Position numbers and translations under genes: made by a program
The notes under the pieces: generated by a model
What the model was told of the DNA's origin: nothing
Seen by the model: only the letters and a program-made list of their open reading frames with translations
Database searches by the model: none
In this document: positions 1 through 9,444 of the stretch, piece after piece
Layout: each line of letters starts with the position of its first letter
How positions within the stretch are numbered: position 1 is the first letter of the stretch
Source of the DNA: Actinokineospora fastidiosa
Lineage (GTDB): Bacteria; Actinomycetota; Actinomycetes; Mycobacteriales; Pseudonocardiaceae
Assembly: GCF_014648415.1 (NCBI RefSeq)
Contig: NZ_BMRB01000002.1
Coordinates: forward strand, 1,199,260 to 1,263,259
Direction: 5' to 3'
DNA: 64,000 nt

Positions 1-320
1 ACGTTCTCCAGCACCGACATGTTCGGGAACAGCCGGATGTTCTGGAACGTCCTGGCCACGCCCGCGGCCGCGACCTTGGCCGGGTCCGACGGCAGCGTCG
101 TCCCGTCCAGGGAGATGCGGCCGCTGGTCGGCACGTACTGGCCCGTCAGGCAGTTGAAGAACGTCGTCTTGCCCGCGCCGTTCGGCCCGATGAGGCCCAG
201 CACCTCCTCGCGTCCCACGGTGAGGGACACGTTGTTGAGGGCGGTGAGGCCGCCGAAGACCATGCTGACGCCGCTGGCCTCCAGCAGCGGCGCTGCCGAA
301 CGATCACTCGCGCTGCTCAT
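1..320 (-). CDS. livG: Branched-chain amino acid ABC transporter ATPase LivG (N-terminal part only)
   Basis: Cytoplasmic ATPase of a branched-chain amino acid importer. About 106 N-terminal residues are present and the C-terminus lies beyond the window edge. The Walker A motif GPNGAGKTT is clear, followed by the Q-loop region (VARTFQNIRLFPNMSVLENV), which is typical of LivG. The ATG start at 320 overlaps the livM stop in an ATGA, so translation is probably coupled. It is the fourth gene of a livK-livH-livM-livG series, and a livF would be expected further left. The family is clear; the only gap is the missing C-terminus. Confidence 0.93.
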   Translation of the reverse strand, partial: MSSASDRSAAPLLEASGVSMVFGGLTALNNVSLTVGREEVLGLIGPNGAGKTTFFNCLTGQYVPTSGRISLDGTTLPSDPAKVAAAGVARTFQNIRLFPNMSVLEN

Positions 321-2083
321 GAGCGCCCCTCCGTCACACCAGTCCTGCCGAGCCGCTCGTCATCGGCCCGTTCCTGTTCGGCGACCGCGCGCTCCTCGGC
401 CTCCTTGAGCGAGCCGCCCTCGGCGGTCTCGCCCGCCAGCTCGGCCCGCCGGACCTTGTCCGGGATGAGGCCCTGCGGGCGGAAGCGCATGATCAGCACG
501 AGCGCGAGGCCGAACAGCATCAGCCGGTAGTCGCTGAACTCGCGCAGCTTCTCCGGCAGCACGAACAGCAGCGACGCGCCGACCACGGCGCCGGGGATGG
601 ACCCCATGCCGCCGAGGATGACCGCGGACAGCAGCGTGACGGACTCCAGGAACGTGAAGCTCTCGTAGGAGGCCGTGGTGAGCCGGTGCACGAGCACCGC
701 GCCCGCGACACCGGCGATGGCCGCGCCGACCAGGAACGCCAGGACCTTGATCTTGCCGGTCTTGACGCCCATCGCGCGCGCGGCGTCCTCGTCCTCGCGG
801 ACGGCAATCCACGCGCGGCCGATGCGGCTGGACTTGAGGTTGGCGAACAGCACCATCACCAGCGCGACGATGACGACGGCCAGCAGGTAGTACAGGACGC
901 CGCCCGCGAGCTCCGCGCCGAAGACGGTGATCGCCGCGTCGCCCGGGGTGCCGAGGAAGTCCAGCGGCGGGATGCCGGGGATGGCGTTGGAGCCGCCGGT
1001 GGCCCCCGCGATGTTGTTCTGCGCCGCCTTGAAGAAGATCTCGCCGAACGCCAGGGTGACGATCGCCAGGTAGTCGCCGCGCACGCGCAGCGTCGGCGAG
1101 CCGACGATCGCGCCGAACACGCCCGCGACGATCGCGGCGATCACCAGCACCAGGACGAACGGCAGGTCGACGCCGAGGCTCGCGGACGCGGCGCCGCTGA
1201 GGTTCGCCGCGACGAACGCGCCGATGCCCATGAACGCCACGTAGCCGAGGTCGAGCAGACCGGCGAGGCCGACGACGATGTTGAGGCCGATCGCGGTCGC
1301 GGCGAACACCCCGATGTTGGTGGCGGTGTAGATCCACTGCTCGGTGCCCGCCTCGGTGAACGGCAGGACGAACGCGCAGGCCAGCAGGACCACGGCGCTG
1401 AAGGCCCGGTGCCGTTCGGCCACAGCGGACACCCAGCGCAGCAGGCCGGTCCCGTTGAGACCGCCGAACACGCCGAAGAGGAACGCCACGAACGACAGGA
1501 ACACCGCGCCCGCGTACGGGTTGGCGGCGCCGCCGCGTCCGCCCGCGGTCAGGGTGTCGGCGACGACCTTGAGCAGCGCCGCATAGGCCAGGACCAGGAC
1601 GAGCCACTCCAGCGGCTTGGCCAGCTTCAGGTCCCAGGTCACCGGCGGGGCGGCCGGGTAGGCCGAGCCCGCGACGATGGCCATGACGGCAGCGACCGCC
1701 GAGACGACCGCGCCGAAGGCGAACGCGCCGTGCGCGGAGGTGATGGTGCCGAAGCCGCCGCCCTCGACGATCAGGTACGCGGCGTTGACCACCGCGATGG
1801 CGAGCGCGCCCCAGCCGAGCGCCTTGGTCGTGCGGCCGCGGATCGCGGCGGGCGCGAACGCCACCGCGATCACCGCGACGCCGAGGAGCATGACGTGCAG
1901 GCGGAAGCCGGGCACGCCGAAGGGGGCGTCGAAGAACTGCAGTGTGGACAGTGCCGGGTAGGGCATGATGTTCAGCTGGAACGTCGCCCACGGCAGCAGG
2001 GCGCCGACGATGAGCAGCACACCGCCCACGATGGAGAGCGGTCGGGCGAGCCCGGGTTTGCCCGCGACGAGTTTGGTGATCAT
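317..2083 (-). CDS. livM: Branched-chain amino acid ABC permease LivM, long actinobacterial form
   Basis: Inner-membrane permease subunit, 588 residues. The C-terminal 330 residues form the conserved LivM core, with the coupling (EAA-like) segment GVKTGKIKVLAFLVGAAIAG and a long run of membrane helices. The N-terminal 250 residues add further predicted membrane spans (LSIVGGVLLIVGALLPW; VLVLAYAALLKVVADTL). E. coli LivM is about 425 residues; longer forms are usual in actinomycetes. The ATG at 2083 overlaps the livH stop (ATGA) and the stop overlaps the livG start. The frame stays open upstream through livH, but the family start and the overlap fix the start here. Confidence 0.92.
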   Translation of the reverse strand: MITKLVAGKPGLARPLSIVGGVLLIVGALLPWATFQLNIMPYPALSTLQFFDAPFGVPGFRLHVMLLGVAVIAVAFAPAAIRGRTTKALGWGALAIAVVNAAYLIVEGGGFGTITSAHGAFAFGAVVSAVAAVMAIVAGSAYPAAPPVTWDLKLAKPLEWLVLVLAYAALLKVVADTLTAGGRGGAANPYAGAVFLSFVAFLFGVFGGLNGTGLLRWVSAVAERHRAFSAVVLLACAFVLPFTEAGTEQWIYTATNIGVFAATAIGLNIVVGLAGLLDLGYVAFMGIGAFVAANLSGAASASLGVDLPFVLVLVIAAIVAGVFGAIVGSPTLRVRGDYLAIVTLAFGEIFFKAAQNNIAGATGGSNAIPGIPPLDFLGTPGDAAITVFGAELAGGVLYYLLAVVIVALVMVLFANLKSSRIGRAWIAVREDEDAARAMGVKTGKIKVLAFLVGAAIAGVAGAVLVHRLTTASYESFTFLESVTLLSAVILGGMGSIPGAVVGASLLFVLPEKLREFSDYRLMLFGLALVLIMRFRPQGLIPDKVRRAELAGETAEGGSLKEAEERAVAEQERADDERLGRTGVTEGRS

Positions 2084-2997
2084 GCGCGAACCCTCTCCGT
2101 CTCCCCGAAGAAGCCCTGTGGGCGGAACACCAGGACCAGGATGAGGATCACGAAGATCCACACGTAGTCGTACGCGGTGCCGCCGGGCATGTACTGGCCG
2201 GCCAGGGTCTTGATCAGGCCGATGCAGAACGCGCCGACGACCGCGCCGCGCAGACTTCCGATCCCGCCGAGGACCGCCGCGGTGAAGGCGAAGATGCCGT
2301 TCTGGAAGCCGATGGTGATGTTGATGTTGTCGTAGTGCACGCCGTAGAGCACGCCGCCGACACCGGCGAGCGCCGCACCCAGGATGAAGGTGAGGACGAT
2401 GACGCGGTCGGGGTTGATGCCCATGAGCCGCGCGGTGTCGGGGTCCTGCGCCGTCGCGCGCATCGCGCGGCCCAGCTTGGAGGTGTTCACGTACAGCTGC
2501 AGGGCGCCGGTGAGGATGATCGCCATCACCACGAGCAGCAGGCCGCTCGCGGGGACGGTGACGCCGAGGAAGGTCAGCTGTCCCTCGGGAAAGACCTCGG
2601 GGAAGGCCTTGGGCCGGGTGCCGTCCGGGAAGAAGTTGCGGACGGCCTCCTGCAGGAACACGGAGATGCCGAGCGCCGTGATCAGCGGCGCGAGGCGTGG
2701 CGCGTTGCGGAGCGGCCGGTAGGCGAACCGCTCCATGATGACGGCGACCAGGACGGAGAACGCAGCCCCGGCCAGGATCACGATCGGCAGCGCGAGGTAC
2801 CAGGTTGACTGGATCCCGCTCGGCAGGGCCCACAGGTACGTCGCCAGCGCGGCGTAGGAGCCCACCATGAAGACTTCGCCGTGCGCGAAGTTGATCAACT
2901 GGATGATGCCGTACACCATGGTGTAGCCCAGCGTGATGAACGCGAGCAGACCACCGAGCACGATCCCGTTGACGAGTTGTTGCAGCAGGGTCACCAC
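2080..2997 (-). CDS. livH: Branched-chain amino acid ABC permease LivH
   Basis: Inner-membrane permease, 305 residues, the usual LivH length. It begins with the family pattern QQLVNGIVLGGLLAFITLGY and continues with MVYGIIQLINFAHGEVFMVG, a strongly conserved LivH block. The coupling segment (GINPDRVIVLTFILGAALAG) and the terminal FRPQGFFGE are also present. The start is one of two adjacent GTG codons (2997 or 2994). The 84-base gap to livK upstream suggests co-transcription. It forms a heterodimer with LivM and receives substrate from the LivK lipoprotein. Confidence 0.94.
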   Translation of the reverse strand: MVTLLQQLVNGIVLGGLLAFITLGYTMVYGIIQLINFAHGEVFMVGSYAALATYLWALPSGIQSTWYLALPIVILAGAAFSVLVAVIMERFAYRPLRNAPRLAPLITALGISVFLQEAVRNFFPDGTRPKAFPEVFPEGQLTFLGVTVPASGLLLVVMAIILTGALQLYVNTSKLGRAMRATAQDPDTARLMGINPDRVIVLTFILGAALAGVGGVLYGVHYDNINITIGFQNGIFAFTAAVLGGIGSLRGAVVGAFCIGLIKTLAGQYMPGGTAYDYVWIFVILILVLVFRPQGFFGETERVRA

Positions 2998-3081
2998 TGT
3001 GCTTACTCACCCACTCAGACATGCGGTGGGGGCAGGCCGCGGAATCGCCTGCCCCCACCTGAGGTTCGCGGAACTTCGGTG

Positions 3082-4317
3082 TTACTCGGTCACGGTGCCG
3101 GTCTTGACCGAAGTCCACTCCCCGGACGTGACCTTGTAGACGGTGAGCAGCTTGATGGTGCTGTCGCCGAACTCGTCGAAGCCGAGCTGGCCGTTGGCGC
3201 CCGCGAGCTGGGTCGCGCCGATGTTCTTGATCAGCGCGTCGCGCAGGCCCTCGTTCCAGGTGCCGCCGCCCTCGCTGAGGGTCTTCGCCAGCGCGGTGAT
3301 GATCACGTTGGCCGAGTCGTAGGAGAAGGCGCCGTACGCGCTGTACGGGTCCTTGAAGCCGCGCGCGTTGTAGGCGTCGATGAACGCCTTGGCCGAGGGC
3401 AGGCTCTCCGGCGGGGCGCCGACGGAGGTGGCGAAGTCGCCCTCCTTGCCGCCCAGCTCGATGAAGGTGTCGTCGAAGATGCCGTCGCCGCCCATCAGCG
3501 GGACGTCGAGACCGGCGTCCTTCATCTGCTTGCTCAGCGGGCCAGCCTGCGGGTACTCGCCGCCGTAGAACACCGCGTCGGGGTTGAGGGGCTTGATCTT
3601 GGCGATGACGCCCGCGAAGTCGGTGTCCTTGTCGCTGACCTGCTCCTCGGCGACGATCTTCGCGCCGTTCTTCTCAGCGGCCTTCTTGACCTCGGCGGCG
3701 AGGCCGACGCCGTAGGTCTTGCCGTCGGTGACGATCGCGATGGACTTCTTGCCCGCGTCGCCGCTGAGGTACTGCCCGATCATCTTGCCCTGGTTCTCGT
3801 CCATAGTGCAGACGCGGAAGTAGCTGTCGAACGGGCGCTTCGGGTTGTTCAGGAAGTCGGTGCCCTTGGTGAGCGCCGTGGAGGTGTTGGCCGGGGAGAC
3901 CTGGACGATCTTCTTGCCCGCGAGGATCGGCTGGACCGTCTGCGAGGTGGAGGAGTTCAGGGTGCCGACCACGCCGACGATGTTGGGGTCGGTGGCGAGC
4001 TTGGTCGCGGCCTGGCCAGCGACGGTCGGGGTCTTCTGGTCGTCCTGGGCGTCAAGGACGAGCCGGTACCCGGGGACCGCGCACTTCTCGTTGGCCTCCA
4101 TCACCGCGAGGTCGGCGGAGTTCTTGATGCCCAGGCCGAGAGCGGACAGATCACCGGACAGCGGGGCAATGACGCCGACCGTCAGCGCGCCTTTGCTGGT
4201 GTCACAGGCCTGCTGGCCCCCCGCCTGCGGGTCCTCGGTCTTGTTCGTGCCGCAAGCGGCGAGCACCAAGAGGCCCGCGGCCACCAAGCCTGCGGTCTTG
4301 GCGGTCTGGTTTCGCAC
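3082..4317 (-). CDS. livK: Branched-chain amino acid substrate-binding lipoprotein LivK/LivJ
   Basis: Extracytoplasmic binding protein of the liv importer, 411 residues. The N-terminus is a lipoprotein signal with lipobox LAAC, so Cys22 would be lipidated. The mature part has type I periplasmic binding protein features (LTVGVIAPLSGDLSALG; VVGTLNSSTSQTVQPIL; FYGGEYPQAGPLSKQMKDAG). The start is GTG at 4317. The gene leads the transporter operon and is preceded by a 629-base leader separating it from the ANTAR regulator. The ligand is inferred from the operon; leucine, isoleucine or valine cannot be told apart by reading. Confidence 0.92.
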   Translation of the reverse strand: MRNQTAKTAGLVAAGLLVLAACGTNKTEDPQAGGQQACDTSKGALTVGVIAPLSGDLSALGLGIKNSADLAVMEANEKCAVPGYRLVLDAQDDQKTPTVAGQAATKLATDPNIVGVVGTLNSSTSQTVQPILAGKKIVQVSPANTSTALTKGTDFLNNPKRPFDSYFRVCTMDENQGKMIGQYLSGDAGKKSIAIVTDGKTYGVGLAAEVKKAAEKNGAKIVAEEQVSDKDTDFAGVIAKIKPLNPDAVFYGGEYPQAGPLSKQMKDAGLDVPLMGGDGIFDDTFIELGGKEGDFATSVGAPPESLPSAKAFIDAYNARGFKDPYSAYGAFSYDSANVIITALAKTLSEGGGTWNEGLRDALIKNIGATQLAGANGQLGFDEFGDSTIKLLTVYKVTSGEWTSVKTGTVTE

Positions 4318-4946
4318 GAGTTGTCCTCTCTTCGTACCCGGGATCCGGGCGGGTGATCGGGCACCCCCGGTAGGGGCTGCGCCCGGAACATAATGACTGG
4401 CCCCAGGTTAGTCACGCACCCTCGGTCGTTGTGACCAGACCGCAATAAACGTCCTCGGGGTTGCCGATGGCCGTTATTCCCAGGGATTCCCTGTTGGCGC
4501 GGGCAGCGCGACGCCCCGGAACCGCCGAACGGGGCAAGGGGGTCGGGCGGGCCGAGGACGGCGGGCGTAGGATCGCCGCCCCGGCTCGGCCCGAGTCGGG
4601 GCGGCAGGGCCAAACCCCAGGCCCACAGGCCATTTGTGACGGCTTTTCTTCATCCCGGGACGGTTTGTGGAGGAAGGTTTGCACCGGACGGTCGAACACC
4701 GACCGCCACGAGTCGCACGCGTTCCGTTCCCCGCACTGTCCGGATCCGACGCGAGCGGCACAGGCGGCGAACGGATGCCATTGCGCTGTTTTCCGCCATG
4801 TGCGCGCCATTGACCGCCGGGGCGCGCCGATTCCCCGATCCGATCTCGGCCGATTAACGGCGCCGCGTTGTCGGGCGCTGATCGGATCATCACGGGAAAG
4901 TGATTGCCGGATGGCAACCACCGGTGCGCGGAACGGGAACGACCGA
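4318..4946 (-). promoter_or_regulatory. 629-base leader between pdtaR-like gene and livK
   Basis: No convincing gene lies here; the open frames on both strands lack family features and good ribosome sites. The region holds a strong hairpin (4575-4605) and a 13-bp perfect palindrome CAGGGATTCCCTG at 4481-4493. The strip near livK is less GC-rich, with CATTAT on the minus strand (about 4389-4394) as a possible -10 element. ANTAR proteins act by antitermination on RNA leaders, so an RNA switch is possible, but I could not find the dual hexaloop stems that ANTAR proteins recognise. Confidence 0.4.
4575..4605 (-). terminator. Strong hairpin in the livK leader
   Basis: Two 15-base arms (4575-4589 and 4591-4605) pair with a single mismatch around a one-base centre, so the real loop would be slightly larger. 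There is no T-tract, which is normal for actinomycete terminators. It lies about 340 bases after the ANTAR gene stop and about 260 bases before livK, so it could end the regulator transcript or act as an attenuator for the transporter. Confidence 0.5.
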
Positions 4947-5549
4947 CTACGTGATGTGCTCCAGAACGGCCTCGGCGACGGCCTTCATCGTGGTCCTGCG
5001 GTCCATGGCGGTGCGCTGGATCCAGCGGAACGCCTCCGGCTCGCTGAGGCCCTGCTTGGTCATCAGCAGCCCCTTGGCCCGCTCGATGACCTTGCGCGTC
5101 TCCAGCCGCTCGGTCAGCCCGGCGACCTCGTTCTCCAGGGCGTGCAGCTCGGCGAAGCGGCTGACGGCCAGCTCGATGGCGGGCACGAGGTCGTGCTTGG
5201 CGAACGGCTTGACCAGGTAGGCCATGGCCCCGGCGTCGCGGGCCCGCTCGACGAGCTCGCGCTGGCTGAACGCGGTCAGCATCACCACGGGCGCGATCCG
5301 CTCCCTGGCGATCAGGGTGGCCGCGTCGATGCCGTCCATCCTGGGCATCTTCACGTCCATGATCACCAGGTCGGGCCGCAGCTCGCCTGCCAGCTGGACG
5401 GCCTGCTCGCCGTCGGCGGCCTCCCCGGCGACCTCGTAGCCCTCCTCGCGGAGCATCTCGACCAGGTCGAGCCGGATCAACGCCTCGTCCTCGGCGACGA
5501 GCACGCGGCGTGCGGCGGGCGCCTGCGCGTCGGCAGCCAACTCGGTCAC
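4947..5549 (-). CDS. pdtaR: ANTAR-domain response regulator, PdtaR-like
   Basis: Cytoplasmic two-component regulator that acts on RNA, 200 residues. The receiver domain (about 15-130) has the acidic pocket AEDE, phosphoacceptor Asp65 in LVIMDVKMPRMDG and conserved Lys114 in VKPF. A coiled linker leads to the ANTAR domain (about 140-196; RKVIERAKGLLMTKQGLSE and the A-F-R-W-I-Q block). Start GTG at 5549 follows AGGAGG. Adjacency of this regulator to liv transporter genes is, as I recall, conserved in actinobacteria. Its cognate kinase is not in the window. Confidence 0.9.
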   Translation of the reverse strand: MTELAADAQAPAARRVLVAEDEALIRLDLVEMLREEGYEVAGEAADGEQAVQLAGELRPDLVIMDVKMPRMDGIDAATLIARERIAPVVMLTAFSQRELVERARDAGAMAYLVKPFAKHDLVPAIELAVSRFAELHALENEVAGLTERLETRKVIERAKGLLMTKQGLSEPEAFRWIQRTAMDRRTTMKAVAEAVLEHIT

Positions 5550-5696
5550 CGGGGTCCTCCTGTTGCGCTTGGTAACCAGGAAATCGCGAGATTGCAGCCT
5601 ACCGTCGCCGTGTTACCGGCAGGCGTCATGATGGAGGTGACCCGGCTGACAGCGAATGGTCGGGGTGGTTCCGGCGCATTTGGGCGGTTTCGGCAG

Positions 5697-6185
5697 CTAG
5701 CCGGGCGCCAATGGCGGCGGGATCGGGCGGCTCACGATGGTGACCGTGGTGCCGGTTTCGTCATGATCGATGGTCATGTGCTCGCTGCAGGCCCGCATGA
5801 GGCCCAGTCCCTTGCCTCGGTTGCCGGGCTCGGTGGGCGGGCGCCAGCGGCCCTGGTCCCGGACGACGAGCTCCACCTGGCGGTCGCCGGAGGGGTCCGT
5901 CAGGACCCGGCAGGTGATCTGGACGGCGGAGGGGGGCCTGGCGCGTTCGGCGGACAGGCCGTAGCCGTGCTCGATGCTGTTGGTGACGGCCTCGTTGACG
6001 ACCAGGACGAGGTCGTCGATCTGCGCCGGGGACCAGCGCTGCCTGCGCAGCCAGGACCTCAGGCGCTCGCGGGCCAGCGACGGCGAGACCCAGTCGACCG
6101 GCAGGGTGAAGCGCAACTCGGGCTCGGCGTCCGCTTCCGAACGCGCGCCCGCCTGGCGCCTGTCCTGGTCTGAGCTGGGCGGCAT
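5697..6185 (-). CDS. Anti-sigma factor / serine kinase of the RsbW type (HATPase_c_2)
   Basis: Cytoplasmic GHKL-fold kinase, 162 residues, that would bind a sigma factor or phosphorylate a STAS antagonist. The N box is NEAVTNSIEHGYG (Asn64 to Gly76), the G1 box is VVRDQGRWRPP (about 108-117) and the G2 box is GNRGKGLGLM (121-130). ATG start at 6185, seven bases after the stop of the STAS gene, so the pair is one transcript. No sigma factor gene is adjacent, so the target is unknown. The partner-switching role follows from the family. Confidence 0.85.
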   Translation of the reverse strand: MPPSSDQDRRQAGARSEADAEPELRFTLPVDWVSPSLARERLRSWLRRQRWSPAQIDDLVLVVNEAVTNSIEHGYGLSAERARPPSAVQITCRVLTDPSGDRQVELVVRDQGRWRPPTEPGNRGKGLGLMRACSEHMTIDHDETGTTVTIVSRPIPPPLAPG

Positions 6186-6192
6186 GGGCGGG

Positions 6193-6624
6193 TCACCGCG
6201 GCTCTGCCGTGAGTGCGTCCTCCACCGTGTGGAAGAGCGCCAGGACCTGGTCGAGGCCGACGATCTCGATCGGCCGGATGACGGGCCGGGCGTGGTCGAC
6301 GACGACGCGGAGCTGGGCGAGGCCGCGGTGGCGGACGGCCTCGGTGGCGCTCTCGCGCAGGACGCGGAGCCCGGAGGAGCCCATGAAGCCCACCCGGCTC
6401 AGGTCGACGACCAGGGGCCGGGCGCCGAGCCGGTCGAACGCCGCGCCGATGGCCGCCGCGAGGCGCGGGGCGGTGAGGACGTCGATGTCGCCGTCGACGG
6501 CGATGATGATGGCGTCGTCCCGGTCGGTCGGGTGCACCGCCAGCAACTGCTCGCGGCTGGGGACGGCGAACCGCGCGCTCCCGTCGGGCGTGCGTTCGTC
6601 ACTTGCGGGCTTCACACGCCGCAC
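6193..6624 (-). CDS. STAS-domain anti-sigma factor antagonist (RsbV/SpoIIAA-like)
   Basis: Small cytoplasmic partner-switch protein, 143 residues. The STAS core spans about 38-140, with VDGDIDVLTAPRLAAAIG and the phosphorylation-loop motif GFMGSSGLRVL, where Ser83 is the likely phospho-site. In this family an unphosphorylated antagonist sequesters the kinase and frees the sigma factor. GTG at 6624 is chosen, with another GTG nine bases in. It is immediately upstream of the kinase gene and is preceded by ctaD on the same strand with a short gap. Confidence 0.85.
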   Translation of the reverse strand: MRRVKPASDERTPDGSARFAVPSREQLLAVHPTDRDDAIIIAVDGDIDVLTAPRLAAAIGAAFDRLGARPLVVDLSRVGFMGSSGLRVLRESATEAVRHRGLAQLRVVVDHARPVIRPIEIVGLDQVLALFHTVEDALTAEPR

Positions 6625-6637
6625 AGTACCGCCCTGG

Positions 6638-8410
6638 TCACTTGCCGCGCGGGTCCTCCCGGTCGTCCTGGTCGTCCGGCTGCGTGCCCGCCGCGGCCAT
6701 CTCCGACGGCGCGGGCATGCGCTCGGCGCGTTTGCGGGGCTTCTGCAGCGCCTCGGCGCGGAAGCGCTCGACCATGTGCGGGTAGTGCAGCTCGAAGGCG
6801 GGCCGCTCGGAGCGGATGGGCGGCAGTTCGGTGAAGTTGTGCCGCGGCGGCGGGCAGCCGGTGGCCCACTCCAGGGAGTTGCCGTAGCCCCAGGGGTCGT
6901 CGACGGCCACGGGCTCGCCGAAGCGGTAGCTGCGCACGACGTTCCACACGAATGGAACGACCGACGCGCCCAGGAGGAACGCCCCGATCGTGGAGACGGC
7001 GTGCATCGTGGTGAAGCCGTCGGAGGGCAGGTAGTCGGCGTAGCGGCGGGGCATGCCCTCGTTGCCCAGCCAGTGCTGCACGAGGAAGGTCGTGTGGAAG
7101 CCGATGAACGTCGTCCAGAAGTGCAGCTTGCCCAGGCCCTCGTCCAGGTAGCGGCCGGTCATCTTCGGGAACCAGAAGTAGATGCCCGCGAACGTGGCGA
7201 ACACGATCGTGCCGAACAGCACGTAGTGGAAGTGCGCCACGACGAAGTAGGTGTCGGTGACGTGGAAGTCCGCCGAGGGCGCGGCCAGCAGCACGCCGGT
7301 CAGGCCGCCGAGCAGGAACGTCACCAGGAAGCCGACCGAGAACAGCATGGGTGTCTCGAAGGTGAGCTGCCCCTTCCACATCGTGCCCGCCCAGTTGAAG
7401 AACTTGATCCCGGTCGGCACGGCGATGAGGAAGGACATGAACGCGAAGAACGGCAGCAGCACCGCGCCCGTGGCGAACATGTGGTGCGCCCACACCGTCA
7501 TGGACAGCCCGGTGATCGCCACCGTCGCGAACACCATGCCCTTGTAGCCGAACAGCGGCTTCCGGCTGAACACCGGGATGATCTCGCTGATGATGCCGAA
7601 GTACGGCAGGGCGACGATGTAGACCTCGGGGTGGCCGAAGAACCAGAACAGGTGCTGCCACAGGATGGCCCCGCCGTTGGCCGGGTCGAACACGTGCGCC
7701 CCGATCAGCCGGTCGGCCAGCAGCCCGAACAGCGCCGCGGTGAGGATCGGGAAGGCGAGGAGCACGAGGATGCTGGTGAAGAAGATGTTCCAGGTGAAGA
7801 TGGGCATCCGCCACATCGTCATGCCGGGCGCGCGCAGGCACACCACGGTCGTGAACATGTTGACCGCGCCGAGGATGGTGCCCAGGCCGCTGACGATGAG
7901 CCCCACCGCCCACAGGTCGCCGCCGGGGCCGGGGGCGAAGGTGGCGGTGGAGAGCGGGGTGTAGGCGAACCAGCCGAAGTCGGCCGCGCCGCCCGGGGTC
8001 AGGAAGCCGAACATCGCGATGACGCCGCCGAAGAGGTACAGCCAGTACGACAGCGCGTTGAGCCGGGGGAACGCCACGTCCGGCGAGCCGATCTGCAGCG
8101 GCAGGATGAAGTTCGCGAAGCCGAACACGTTCGGGGTGGCGTAGAACAGCATCATCACCGTGCCGTGCATGGTGAACAGCTGGTTGTACTGCTCGTGGGA
8201 GAGGAAGTGCATGCCCGGCGCGCCGAGTTCGGCGCGCATCAGCAGCGCCATCAGGCCGCCGACCAGGAAGAACGCGAAGCTGGTCGTCAGGTAGAGCAGG
8301 CCGATCTGCTTGTGGTCGGTGGTCCTGAGCAGGCCGAGGAGCACCGAGCCGCGCGGGCGCGGGCGGGTGGGGTAGGGCCGGACCGGCACGGGCTTCTCGG
8401 TCAGGGTCAC
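6638..8410 (-). CDS. ctaD: Cytochrome c oxidase subunit I (aa3 type)
   Basis: Catalytic subunit of the terminal oxidase, a 12-helix membrane protein holding haem a, haem a3 and CuB; about 590 residues. Diagnostic segments are [16 protein letters not shown], the haem ligand region [12 protein letters not shown], the cross-linked His-Tyr motif [17 protein letters not shown], CuB ligands in [11 protein letters not shown], and the haem ligands in [15 protein letters not shown] at 8410, preceded by GGGGGA, matches family N-termini better than the ATG 63 bases upstream. Other oxidase subunit genes are absent from the window, which is common in actinomycetes, where ctaD stands alone. Confidence 0.95.
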   Translation of the reverse strand: MTLTEKPVPVRPYPTRPRPRGSVLLGLLRTTDHKQIGLLYLTTSFAFFLVGGLMALLMRAELGAPGMHFLSHEQYNQLFTMHGTVMMLFYATPNVFGFANFILPLQIGSPDVAFPRLNALSYWLYLFGGVIAMFGFLTPGGAADFGWFAYTPLSTATFAPGPGGDLWAVGLIVSGLGTILGAVNMFTTVVCLRAPGMTMWRMPIFTWNIFFTSILVLLAFPILTAALFGLLADRLIGAHVFDPANGGAILWQHLFWFFGHPEVYIVALPYFGIISEIIPVFSRKPLFGYKGMVFATVAITGLSMTVWAHHMFATGAVLLPFFAFMSFLIAVPTGIKFFNWAGTMWKGQLTFETPMLFSVGFLVTFLLGGLTGVLLAAPSADFHVTDTYFVVAHFHYVLFGTIVFATFAGIYFWFPKMTGRYLDEGLGKLHFWTTFIGFHTTFLVQHWLGNEGMPRRYADYLPSDGFTTMHAVSTIGAFLLGASVVPFVWNVVRSYRFGEPVAVDDPWGYGNSLEWATGCPPPRHNFTELPPIRSERPAFELHYPHMVERFRAEALQKPRKRAERMPAPSEMAAAGTQPDDQDDREDPRGK

Positions 8411-8529
8411 GACGTCCCCCGCTTGGTGCGACGACCAGGGCGCTCGCGGGTACCCGGGATCGGCGGCGCGCATGCGCCCCGTCGGCCGATCGTGCCGGGA
8501 CCGCGCCGGATTCGCTCAAGCCGGAGGGT

Positions 8530-9444
8530 TCAGGCCGCGCGGTGGTGGTCCAGCAGGCCGGTGGCGGCGGCCACGACCTCCTCGACCGTGACGCCCAGCA
8601 GGGCCGGGTCGGGGTCGTCGGCGAACGGGTCGCCGCGGCGGGCGGTGGCGGCGGTCAGGGTGACGTGCGGGCCGGTGGCGGGCGGGCCCCACTGCTCGGG
8701 GCCGACCGGTCCGAAGAGGACGACGGACGGCGTCCGGTACGCGGTGGCCAGGTGGGCGACGCCGGTGTCGCCGGAGACCAGCAGCCGGGCGTCGGCGATC
8801 AGCGCGGCCAGGGTGTCCAGCGGGGTGTGGCCCGCCAGGCAGTCAGCGCCGGACTCGGCGGCCACGCGCTCGGCCAGCGGCCGCTCGCTCTCGACGCCGG
8901 TGACCACGACGTGGTGGCCGTCGGCGCGCAGGGCGCGGGCGACGGCGGCGAAGCGCTCGGCGGGCCAGCGCTTGCTGCCGTAGGCCGCGCCGGGGTGGAC
9001 CAGGACGGCGCCGGGGGCCGGTGACGCGACGCCGGGGTGGTCGAGGGTGTAGGCGGCGGGGTCGGCCGGGATGCCGTGGGCGGTGAGCAGGCGGCACCAC
9101 CTGTCGCGCTCGTGCAGGTCGTCGCGCCACTCGGGCCCGGGCCAGCCGGGAGCGTGGCCGATGCGCCGGGCTGGCGCGAGCGCGTCGAGGATCTCGGTGC
9201 TGGTGGGGCCCGCGCCGTGCATGTTGACCGCGACGTCGACGCCGCGCAGGCGCTCGGGCAGCGGCTCGAGGCCGTGCACGGGGACCAGTTCGTCGACGCT
9301 GCCGGTCAACCGCAGGACGGGCGCGAGCCAGGGCTGGCACGCGTAGAGCACGCGCTGGTCCGGCCAGTGGGCGCGCAGCGCGCGCAGGGCCGGGACGGCG
9401 ACCAGGAGGTCGCCGAGCTTGAGCGCGCGCAGGACGAGGATCAT
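8530..9444 (-). CDS. Glycosyltransferase family 9 (heptosyltransferase-like), second of a pair
   Basis: Predicted GT-B fold sugar transferase, 304 residues. The N-terminus MILVLRALKLGDLLVAVPAL is the family signature, and the C-terminal domain contains AVLVHPGAAYGSKRWPAERFAAV and LVSGDTGVAHLATAY, which bind the nucleotide sugar. The ATG at 9444 overlaps the previous gene's stop (ATGA). In Gram-negatives these enzymes build LPS cores; here the acceptor is unknown and is more likely a cell-surface glycan. Two GT9 genes in tandem suggest successive sugar additions to one product. Confidence 0.85.
   Translation of the reverse strand: MILVLRALKLGDLLVAVPALRALRAHWPDQRVLYACQPWLAPVLRLTGSVDELVPVHGLEPLPERLRGVDVAVNMHGAGPTSTEILDALAPARRIGHAPGWPGPEWRDDLHERDRWCRLLTAHGIPADPAAYTLDHPGVASPAPGAVLVHPGAAYGSKRWPAERFAAVARALRADGHHVVVTGVESERPLAERVAAESGADCLAGHTPLDTLAALIADARLLVSGDTGVAHLATAYRTPSVVLFGPVGPEQWGPPATGPHVTLTAATARRGDPFADDPDPALLGVTVEEVVAAATGLLDHHRAA

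Noticed and set aside
4321-4500. ANTAR-binding dual hexaloop RNA motif
   Set aside because: I looked for paired stems with six-base loops carrying A at position 1 and G at position 4 and found none convincing; only five-base or smaller loops were seen.
8411-8473. ATG start at 8473 for ctaD
   Set aside because: The extra 21 residues are unlike family N-termini, and GTG 8410 is better spaced from GGGGGA.
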